DNA of 64,000 nt from the IMG/VR virus record IMGVR_UViG_3300029319_008466, positions 1-64,000 of that record. One strand, given 5' to 3'. The notes under the pieces are model-generated. The model saw nothing but the letters and a program-made list of their open reading frames with translations, had not been told where the DNA came from and did not search any database. The first letter of the stretch is position 1; each line of letters begins with the position of its first letter. The position numbers and the translations under genes are program-made. The DNA comes from a virus. Below are positions 49,301 through 56,862 of the stretch, one piece after another.

Positions 49301-52300
49301 CTACTGGATCAATTGAAACACAGTATTTGCACGCAGCCCGACAACAGTTACCAGAAACAGTATTTGGCGACGACAATATACGTGTTCTTTCTCAAGCTGA
49401 AACAGAAGTTTTTACGAAAGAAACAAGACCGTATAAAACATATTACGCTTTTGAAAAAAGTATGTATCAAGTAATTTCTGATGAAATAATACGATATTTT
49501 GGATCAATAGTTGACTTTAACAATTTAATTGGTGAGCCAGTTAATCGATATAGACCCGAATATAAAAGCTTAAAATATCTACGTCAGTTTTTCTTTGAAA
49601 GAATTGGCAACACTCCAGATTTAGATAAATTTGTAGAATATTATAAATGGATTGATTCAACACTTGAAGCCATGTTGATGGAGCTTGTGCCAGCTTCTGC
49701 ACAGACTAGTGATGGTATTGATAACATTGTTGAGAGTCACGTATTAGAAAGAAACAAGTATCAAAATAAATTTCCAACACTTGAGTTTGTTAGACCCGAC
49801 CCAGAGGGCGCAACTATTACAATCAATAAACTTCTTTATAGTTGGAAAACCAATCATCACCCATTAACCGGATCTGATAAAAATAAAGAACTTAATCCAA
49901 ATGTTGGACTACAAGCAACAAACTGTGGCTGGTGGAAAGGTAGAGCAGAGAGAGATGTAACCCCTCTTAATAGCGGAGATACGGGAATTGATTCGGATAG
50001 AAACAGGGTTTTAAGTGCATCACTTCAGGCTCTTGAAAGAAACTGGTCTACAGTACAGAGATATGTCGTTGAAAAAACAAAAGTTATTCATGGTGGGGTT
50101 AACTATTCTGACAACAAAAAACAACATTTTTATCGCGGTATTAATTTTCCACACGGTTCTGTGACAAGCATAGGTATACCACAAAACGTGTTAAAAGCCG
50201 ATCAAGTCGAGCTTATACCTTTAAAAGATTGTGATGATGTCGGATCTGTTTTTGGTTTTGGTAGCATTGCAGATGCGGCTCGCTCTGGTAGCGATGGAAG
50301 TTACGAAGTTTACCCCAAAAGAAAATATAGCTATGGCACCAGAATTGGTAGAAAAACATTTGATTCTGGTTCTTTTGATGGTATTAAAGCTGAAATCGCA
50401 ATGCCCTTTAATATTATGAGTGCGTCAACAGCCATGAAGGGATACAACAAGGGTATTCACGAGGGCTTTCACTCTGGAACTCAGCTCACCAACCTTCATA
50501 ATGATGGATATGGTCAACTAAATGAAGTTCCAATGCAAGGACCATTTACTGAAAAATATGTGGGAGGTCATCAAGCTCGACATGTTAGACTTAATTATTC
50601 TTCTTCAACACGGGTTGCGGGTGATAGAGCAGCAACTGTCAACAACTTGGATGGACAATATACACGACCAGAAGCATATCGTATTTTGCTCGGCGGCGGA
50701 GCCGGGAGTTCGGGTTCGATTGGAATTACCGGACCTGATTATGGTGGTCCATACCCCGACGTTGAAAGATACAGAGCGTGGTTTTTCCGAGAAGAAACAG
50801 CAAAGCGTCCCGTAAATATTAGAAACATTTTACAAACAACCGCATCAGTTGATACGGTTTTATCCGGTGTGCTTCAGCATGGTCCAATTGGCAACTACGA
50901 AAAAACTTATCAAGTTGTACAAACTTCTGGTCGCAGTACAAACAATTTTTGGTTTAATGATAATGGCGCTACACTTCCTACAATGTATATTTCCGACAAA
51001 CCAAAGACAACCAATGTTCATACGCTTGTAGGAGTGCGTATTAACGCAACACAGGTCGAACGCCGAGGTAACACTTTCATACCAGGAACTTACTACGAAG
51101 CGGGGGTTAGCGAATTTATTATGGGTCTTCATAAAAATTCAAACCTTTATGCTCCACAAGACGGCACGATTCCTGCTGCAAGAAGAGCCGACAGAACGGT
51201 TTATCAACTTCCAAGTAGAACCAAACAAGACGCTGTTATTGTTGAAAGATTTTCCGCTCCTGGTGGTCCAGAAATCAGCTCTCTTGGCTTCTTAGATATT
51301 ATGGCAGCCGAGAAGTCGGTATATAATGCGCTGCCCTTTAGAAACCTTACAGTGAGGGGTTCTGGATCTGGCGAACCTTCAATCTCTGGCACCATGAGGA
51401 TAGTTGATCACACCGGACACAGACGAGGTTTACGAACACTGCTTTCTCTCCACTGCGGACCCTTTGGTACAGATGGGACATTTGGTAAAATTAATCAATA
51501 TACATCTGAAGAGCGCCTTGCACAAGGTGATGCGGTTTCTGCCTCATTCCATAAAACTAATAGAAACGCACGACTTGTAATTAAAACCGATGTTAATACA
51601 AGTTTTGATTCTAAGTTTCAGTATGGCACTGGCTCTGTTTACGACAACTGGTATGTGCAGCACCCCATACCACAAAATGATTTTCAATATTCATGGATTA
51701 GTGGTTCTTTCTTGTCTGGAAATGCACCGTTTGCTCATGCCCCAAGATCAGGATTCGGCTCTGGATCTTCGGGATTTTTTAGTGCAATAACATTTATGTC
51801 ATCTAGTTTGCCCAACTATGCTGCGGGAGTATATTCGAATGGACAGGCTGCACCACGCTTAACACCTGTGGATTTTGTTGGATTAAATACTTTATTCTAT
51901 GAGGCATCGGACACTGATACAAGAATTTTTGGCGGCACTGAAGGGGCAGGCGGGACAATCACTCTCCAGTTGCAAGCCTCGGCATCGGAATATTTAAATA
52001 CAAGCATTGCCGCCTTGGACCACACTGCCTCAACGAACGGCATATTGAACAATAGAAATGGTCCATTCGGCTTCAATTCTTGGAAACAAGTTCGAGTTGG
52101 CAACAGTGCTATGGCGCGTGCCATGAGAAAAGACAACATAGTCAGCACTATTGATCCCGCAACGTTGTCCGAAAACCAACCAGGGTTACATTATTATAAT
52201 TGGTTGCCAAGTCCTTCAACTAATGCTCAAATTTTTGGACCACCGTTATCCGGTCCATCTAAAACCACTCCTGTTTCTAATGTACTTAAATCAGTTTTAC

Positions 52301-55300
52301 AGTATCATGAGCCAAACTTGTTGCAAAAATATTATCCCTTTTCTATAAACGCAACTTTAGATCCATCTTTTTGGCCAAGCAGTGGATTCAAAAAAGAAGT
52401 TAAAGTAGATGCATATGCAGCTTATGGAAATAAAAAACATCATTTTTCTAATTCTAAATTAAACAATGCGCTTTTAATATCCGATGATGTGCTAACCCCT
52501 GCCGATGAATTGTTTGATGAAGTTACAGACGATCTAAAAGGCACCCTCAATAGTGTTAAATATTCTGAAGCACTTTACCCCAAGGAGCTAAATGTTTATC
52601 GCCCACATATTCGCAAAAGAACAACATTTAAATCATTTTGGAGAAATGTGCGGCAAGATCGAACTGAAAAAGATGAAACTTCGCCACTCGCCAGTAGTGT
52701 AAAGAATTCGCAAGGCATACCAATGGCAACGCAAAGTATCTGGCCATTGGACGGAAGATTAAGTATTGATCCACAAGTTACAACTGATGCTTTTGTTAAT
52801 GTTGCCGCCAACGCCTTGACCAGAGGCGGCGGCGAAGGAGAACTTCAAAACTCAGTCAACACAGTTCACAGCCCTTATCACTCCGAAGGGTTTTCGTGTA
52901 GTGATGCTGGTGGCGACAGGGACATTACTGGATCTGCGACTTATAATAGGCGACACTTGAACATAACCGGGTCAAGCGCATGGTCTTATTCTAGCAATGC
53001 TGCCAACGCTATCACTTATAGAGGCGACTTAGTTCCTTTTTCGGGCGATGCTCCATGGGATGCGGCCGCTCAATCAGGCAAATATCCATTTTATGATTCA
53101 TATTCAGACTATGTTCACCAAATGAGGTTGATTGGAAAAGATTATTCAATTATTCCAGAATATAGAATGAGCGAAAGAATGGATGATGTTATAGAGGAGG
53201 GGATAGATCCTTTCAACGATGCATCGTTATTTTCTTTAACTGGTGCAGTCGCAACTGCTCGCTCAAGTGAACAGACAGAATTTTATAAAACGTATAGCCA
53301 TTCAGATTTTATGAAATATTTTGATGTTGTTCAAAATGATCTTTACACTTCAGAATGGTCATATTCAGCGGAAGAAGGAATTCCTGGTCCCACATCGCTC
53401 ACAGTTCGTTGTAAAGCATTGCTAAAATTGTTGCCGTATGAGGGTTTTTATCCTGCCCAGAGAACGTTACAATTAGCAAGTCTTTTTTCAAAATCGTATG
53501 GTGAATATGTTGATTTAACTGGATCTACGCCTGCGATTAGCTATAACCCCCGTGAATCCCGCTGGAGGGCTTTCTTGGCACCAATGTTTGCTCCGGGTAT
53601 TATGTTTAACACAATTAAATCGGGTATTGCTGTTGATTATCCTGTTATGACTGGCGGCTGTGTTTTGGATTTCGCCCCTTCTGCTGATAGGAAAAACTAT
53701 GCACTCGCGGAGCCAGTTTATTTTTCTTTCCGTGTGCCCTTTGAAGCGCTCGTCGAACCAGAAAATTATATCGCCAATCACGAAATTATAGATCTTGAAG
53801 TTCACCCTTCTGCTGCTATTAATGCAACCGCTTCATGGAATGGTGAGGGTGACAGTCGATATAAACTTGCCATGCACAACTTTTTAGCAGAGACGCCAGA
53901 TTTTTTCTTGGAAAATCAAACATTTACGTCTTTCTTTTCAAATCCCTCTTCTAAGTGGAAAAGTTTTGATCGCTCTAAAAGTTATAAAATGAGGGTAAAA
54001 ATTCGCAAGTCATATGCATCAAACTGGAGTGGCGACCCTTTGTTGGAGATGCCCGGTGGACCTCCTCAAATTGTTTCGGGCTCTGAAACCATAGTTATGT
54101 ATAGTCGCCCATCTGCTTTTGGTCCTCCCACTATGGGAAGCCCAACCGGCAGCAAACCAGAGCAACATGGCGCAGGCGGCGGATCTTTTGAGGGATACAA
54201 CGCTCCGTTTACGCCTCCCTATTATGACGGTTCAGCCTGGGTTGATTTAGAATATAATCCAAGCCTACATGCTGATCCCAACCCCTCTAGTGTTAATGAT
54301 TTGCTTACCAAAATTACTGCTTCTTATTTAAGATACGAAAACTGGGCAGGAGATGTCGAAGGCTTGGGAGGGCCCCAATATGGAGAATATATTAACCACA
54401 ATGCGGTGCAAATATCCTCATCAGTAAATCTTTTTGGCACCACTAATGGTCTCAAAGATTTACTCAAATATAGCGGAGTTGATGCATCAGGAGAAGAACA
54501 GTGGGTTATACAAACAAAGTTTGAAACTCCAATACTTAATTTTATCGGTGCCCGCGACACGGCAACTTCGATTGCATCGCTTTCTTTTGCTGCGGCGGCC
54601 TCATATTGCTCAGGAGGTGCGTACACAAGACCGATTGGAATGTGGCACCAGTATGGTAGATTACCCGAAGGATCCGAGGGAATTTATTTAGGCATACAAG
54701 ACTTTCCAAAACCCATACTGAGCCAACATAACTCCAGTGGATCATTAGCAGATGCTGTTGGTTTTAATAAAAAAGATGAAAAACTCGGAAAAGTCGCGGC
54801 ATCCAAAACAATTCGAGAAGCTGTTGTTGCTGTTCCGTTTGTTGAAAGAACAAATAACAGGAAATTCTTTGAAATTGATCGACATAAGATTGATACAATA
54901 TTACAAAATCCAACTGCCACGTCATACACACCAGATGATTCAATCAAACATATGGTTGATGCAATGCAAAGATATGTATTTCCACCAAGTATGGATTTTA
55001 TAAATTATCCAAACGAAGTCGGAGCATGTTTTTCAATGTATATTTTTGAATTCGAGCACCAATTGAACCAACAAGATCTTGTTGATATATGGCAAAACTT
55101 ACCACCTCGCATCGGAAGAGCATTTGATCCAGATGCACCATTGGACACGGATGAAATAATGCAGACCAAAGAGGTTACACACGTATTGAACAATAAAGAA
55201 TTATTAGAAGATGTAGACTCTAAGCTTCAGTGGATGGTGTTTAAAGTAAAACAACGTGCCCAAACAAATTATTGGAAAAAAACCGTAGCAAACAATCCCG

Positions 55301-55638
55301 ATCTTTCGTTACCTTCGGATGTTGCAAATGCATTTACAGAACTTGAATTGCAAGAATCCGCCTTTTCTACTGGACCCTCTTCACTTGGTTTGCAAGAACA
55401 AATTGCCAAAACAATAAACGAGCCAATAACTAAATACGCCGCAGGCGGCGCTGGACAAGGCGGAATACTCAAAATTGATAAACAAATAGTGAACTATAAT
55501 TGGCCATACGATTTCTTTTCTTTAGTTGAGCTTGTAAAGCTTGAACAGGATGTGATATTCGAACAACAAGAAATGGCAGGATCTGGTGGATCCCAGGTGC
55601 CCACCACTGGTGAAGAACAGCAAGAGGAGGACGCATAA
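46333..55638 (+). CDS. Giant virion protein, 3101 residues, with LamG-like domain
   Basis: A single 9.3-kb frame. Residues about 198-360 form a LamG/concanavalin-type domain (VEFWLKTGS, DWNHYAFSF, KLYVNGDL, GSMDEFRFW), a fold that binds sugars. Around 596-620 NLPDIYKAKGTDKAFRNLIRCFG matches the KGT-x-x-x-F-R block seen in other phage tail proteins. The remainder is Gly/Ser/Thr/Asn-rich beta sequence with many short loops, ending in an acidic tail (GEEQQEEDA). Probably a long baseplate-associated or host-contact protein; glycan binding is inferred from the LamG domain. Confidence 0.85.
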   Translation: MAIKDLFNQRSSNVVVSSSALILGEDVESLGYISAFVEDEQRVEPHVNFTKPENFAKYGSAEQYYDQSIKWIYGEYPYDGSLKEKYEWQNNSTLLDLYIYDNRYPKTTGYANFSSDGWGTLTASMVIGYGAPATTNYEYINFKGGPNSEFGSSLGTSSLKDVFDSKSNIWDSTVTGAAGPITATRESNLKTDLAEGVTVEFWLKTGSLSNALTEKQVVFDLWNGQGSSSADYGRLRIEIDPLLSASSPFRVTVLSGAVGLSTSSLEIGSSLDLNSFSDWNHYAFSFVNNGDNITTKLYVNGDLDETITTGSSIGEVRKDLQANIGALLTGTFNMRATPTGPNLGWGKLSGSMDEFRFWKTKRSSKDIGRYWFTSNLGGGTNTDNANLDLGVYYKFNEGIVDDSGIDSIVLDYSGRVTNGTWTGYPSSNARNTGSAIVSASAGVEDLDPIIYPTHADVSSLSTELLASGTLWDYENNSSLYYSMPAWIIEEDEGNGGSTGNLKKLTQIMGTYLDNLDLLIGELPKLNVASYPSSSVRGKLNKPYPYMQTAVGSLGMHAPELFSNSDLIEYFGNRNETVEFEEEIHDVKNLIYNNIYNNLPDIYKAKGTDKAFRNLIRCFGVGDDLIRLNIYSNNDTYKFETKRRQASYKTKAANFNNVDRFNSTVYQYADSTNPNSVSYISGSSTDSKTYEDSFPITLETEIIFPQKIPATEDNAGSQEFRHITASLFGMHTAIASQSMAGTETDTTWHTTDNANLQVYAIRSGTLTKNVKFMLTSSAPAHIPELTSNFFFNVYENQKWNFAVRLKPHGYPQAFASGALDNNYIVEFYGVSYIGDRKVDEFIVSGTVAKDAAETFLTSPKRIYAGAHRTNFTGAVLQRTDVKITSCRYWFDYLNNEAIQNHAMDPGNFGNPNPSRDAFFLETDLSNVEVPEIESLALSWNFESLTGSNASGQFTVQDVSSGSVAEVGRYNWLGKILKYQHTGRGDLFPANSTGSIETQYLHAARQQLPETVFGDDNIRVLSQAETEVFTKETRPYKTYYAFEKSMYQVISDEIIRYFGSIVDFNNLIGEPVNRYRPEYKSLKYLRQFFFERIGNTPDLDKFVEYYKWIDSTLEAMLMELVPASAQTSDGIDNIVESHVLERNKYQNKFPTLEFVRPDPEGATITINKLLYSWKTNHHPLTGSDKNKELNPNVGLQATNCGWWKGRAERDVTPLNSGDTGIDSDRNRVLSASLQALERNWSTVQRYVVEKTKVIHGGVNYSDNKKQHFYRGINFPHGSVTSIGIPQNVLKADQVELIPLKDCDDVGSVFGFGSIADAARSGSDGSYEVYPKRKYSYGTRIGRKTFDSGSFDGIKAEIAMPFNIMSASTAMKGYNKGIHEGFHSGTQLTNLHNDGYGQLNEVPMQGPFTEKYVGGHQARHVRLNYSSSTRVAGDRAATVNNLDGQYTRPEAYRILLGGGAGSSGSIGITGPDYGGPYPDVERYRAWFFREETAKRPVNIRNILQTTASVDTVLSGVLQHGPIGNYEKTYQVVQTSGRSTNNFWFNDNGATLPTMYISDKPKTTNVHTLVGVRINATQVERRGNTFIPGTYYEAGVSEFIMGLHKNSNLYAPQDGTIPAARRADRTVYQLPSRTKQDAVIVERFSAPGGPEISSLGFLDIMAAEKSVYNALPFRNLTVRGSGSGEPSISGTMRIVDHTGHRRGLRTLLSLHCGPFGTDGTFGKINQYTSEERLAQGDAVSASFHKTNRNARLVIKTDVNTSFDSKFQYGTGSVYDNWYVQHPIPQNDFQYSWISGSFLSGNAPFAHAPRSGFGSGSSGFFSAITFMSSSLPNYAAGVYSNGQAAPRLTPVDFVGLNTLFYEASDTDTRIFGGTEGAGGTITLQLQASASEYLNTSIAALDHTASTNGILNNRNGPFGFNSWKQVRVGNSAMARAMRKDNIVSTIDPATLSENQPGLHYYNWLPSPSTNAQIFGPPLSGPSKTTPVSNVLKSVLQYHEPNLLQKYYPFSINATLDPSFWPSSGFKKEVKVDAYAAYGNKKHHFSNSKLNNALLISDDVLTPADELFDEVTDDLKGTLNSVKYSEALYPKELNVYRPHIRKRTTFKSFWRNVRQDRTEKDETSPLASSVKNSQGIPMATQSIWPLDGRLSIDPQVTTDAFVNVAANALTRGGGEGELQNSVNTVHSPYHSEGFSCSDAGGDRDITGSATYNRRHLNITGSSAWSYSSNAANAITYRGDLVPFSGDAPWDAAAQSGKYPFYDSYSDYVHQMRLIGKDYSIIPEYRMSERMDDVIEEGIDPFNDASLFSLTGAVATARSSEQTEFYKTYSHSDFMKYFDVVQNDLYTSEWSYSAEEGIPGPTSLTVRCKALLKLLPYEGFYPAQRTLQLASLFSKSYGEYVDLTGSTPAISYNPRESRWRAFLAPMFAPGIMFNTIKSGIAVDYPVMTGGCVLDFAPSADRKNYALAEPVYFSFRVPFEALVEPENYIANHEIIDLEVHPSAAINATASWNGEGDSRYKLAMHNFLAETPDFFLENQTFTSFFSNPSSKWKSFDRSKSYKMRVKIRKSYASNWSGDPLLEMPGGPPQIVSGSETIVMYSRPSAFGPPTMGSPTGSKPEQHGAGGGSFEGYNAPFTPPYYDGSAWVDLEYNPSLHADPNPSSVNDLLTKITASYLRYENWAGDVEGLGGPQYGEYINHNAVQISSSVNLFGTTNGLKDLLKYSGVDASGEEQWVIQTKFETPILNFIGARDTATSIASLSFAAAASYCSGGAYTRPIGMWHQYGRLPEGSEGIYLGIQDFPKPILSQHNSSGSLADAVGFNKKDEKLGKVAASKTIREAVVAVPFVERTNNRKFFEIDRHKIDTILQNPTATSYTPDDSIKHMVDAMQRYVFPPSMDFINYPNEVGACFSMYIFEFEHQLNQQDLVDIWQNLPPRIGRAFDPDAPLDTDEIMQTKEVTHVLNNKELLEDVDSKLQWMVFKVKQRAQTNYWKKTVANNPDLSLPSDVANAFTELELQESAFSTGPSSLGLQEQIAKTINEPITKYAAGGAGQGGILKIDKQIVNYNWPYDFFSLVELVKLEQDVIFEQQEMAGSGGSQVPTTGEEQQEEDA

Positions 55639-55724
55639 TGCTTGATGTCCCAATCGAAATAGAAAGAGAGGAATCAGGTGGCGGCATGTCAATGCAAACT
55701 ACTTCTGGTGAAGAAGACAGCTAA
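55638..55724 (+). CDS. Tiny acidic peptide, 28 residues
   Basis: ATG 55638 overlaps the giant protein's stop (TAATG) and has a strong GAGGAGG six bases upstream of the stop. The peptide is acidic and ends in SGGGMSMQTTSGEEDS, which resembles the end of the giant protein (SGGSQVPTTGEEQQEED). It could be a small virion or assembly peptide, or a decayed copy of that tail. Only the RBS and position support coding. Confidence 0.45.
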   Translation: MLDVPIEIEREESGGGMSMQTTSGEEDS

Positions 55725-55741
55725 CGCCTAATTAATAGTAT

Positions 55742-56857
55742 ATGGAGTTTTTTAATAAAAAAGAAGAAGTAATTGATCTAAAACTTACACAATATGGTAG
55801 ATACCTTTTGTCACTGGGTCAGTTTAAGCCCACTTATTACGCATTTTATGATGAAGAGATATTATATGACTCCAATTACGGCGGAATTTCGGAGGATCAA
55901 AATAGTTCAGAACCAAGGATTCAAGAAAACACTCCAAGTTTAAAATTGCAACATCTTTATCACAGCATTGATGATGAAATGTTGAGAGCCTCACAGGTTC
56001 AAGAACTGGGCTATGAAAAAGTTGCTGCAAAAATAATTCAACCAACTCCAGAAAAAACACAAACTTTGCAAAAACCTTTAGGGCACTCACGCTTAGGTTC
56101 AAATAAAGTTCCCGCTTGGCAGATAACCGCGCTTGGTGGAAAAATTTTAACAGCAAGCACTGAAGCAACTTTAACACTTAGTGGCTCCGAGACTATTTTG
56201 GAAATTCCACAAATTGAGGCAGAAATAAAATATACTGTATCAATTGAACAACATCAGCTTGATTTAATCGAGTCAATAAATGAAGGAATTTTGTCTGGAG
56301 AATTGGACGATGAAAATCATAGCATGATGCGCGATCTTATAGAGCAATCTGGTGGCGAAAATTTTGATGAATTGTCGTATGAGATTAAAGTATACGAAGA
56401 TGGAAGTTACTTCGCAATTGATGCAGACCAGTTAATATTGGAAATAGTCGAAGAACATGCCCCAATGGGCAACAAGAATTTCGAAATAGAAGTTTTTGAA
56501 AGAGAAGATAAAAAAACAAACAAAACAGCAAACACAACAACCGTTACAAAATTAAATCAACTTAGTTTTATTTCAAAACCCGAACTTGTTGTTAATGATA
56601 TATTGTTAGATGAAGATGAATCATACACTGGTGAAGAACCAGCAATTGATACAAGTTGTGTTGATTATTACTTTGATGTTGAAGTGGATGGTGAAATTGA
56701 TCCATTAATAATTTGTAACAAGCTACAGAACGCAGATCTAGATGAGTACAAGTTCGCATTTAAAGATTTTAGATGTGAAGATTTCACACAATCAGCTTAT
56801 AAATTTCTTAGCCCTTATGCGGAAAAAGATGATGAAACAGGGTGTGGGGAGACGTAA
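55742..56857 (+). CDS. Virion structural protein with 'LTxxGRxxL' N-terminal module
   Basis: 371 residues. The first ~45 (LTQYGRYLLSLGQFKPTYYAF then YDEEILYD) match the N-terminal module of the protein at 62598 (LTDTGRMRLAKGDGSF, FALGDDEINYELYD). The remainder is acidic with helix-rich stretches and ends near a C-terminal cysteine. This N-terminal type is common in uncultured marine phage structural proteins. It probably attaches the protein to a common baseplate or fibre site, an inference. Confidence 0.75.
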   Translation: MEFFNKKEEVIDLKLTQYGRYLLSLGQFKPTYYAFYDEEILYDSNYGGISEDQNSSEPRIQENTPSLKLQHLYHSIDDEMLRASQVQELGYEKVAAKIIQPTPEKTQTLQKPLGHSRLGSNKVPAWQITALGGKILTASTEATLTLSGSETILEIPQIEAEIKYTVSIEQHQLDLIESINEGILSGELDDENHSMMRDLIEQSGGENFDELSYEIKVYEDGSYFAIDADQLILEIVEEHAPMGNKNFEIEVFEREDKKTNKTANTTTVTKLNQLSFISKPELVVNDILLDEDESYTGEEPAIDTSCVDYYFDVEVDGEIDPLIICNKLQNADLDEYKFAFKDFRCEDFTQSAYKFLSPYAEKDDETGCGET

Positions 56858-56862
56858 TCTAA

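Noticed and set aside
50231-51790. Short + strand ORFs in other frames inside the 3101-residue gene
   Set aside because: They overlap an uninterrupted structural gene and have no RBS or protein-like composition.
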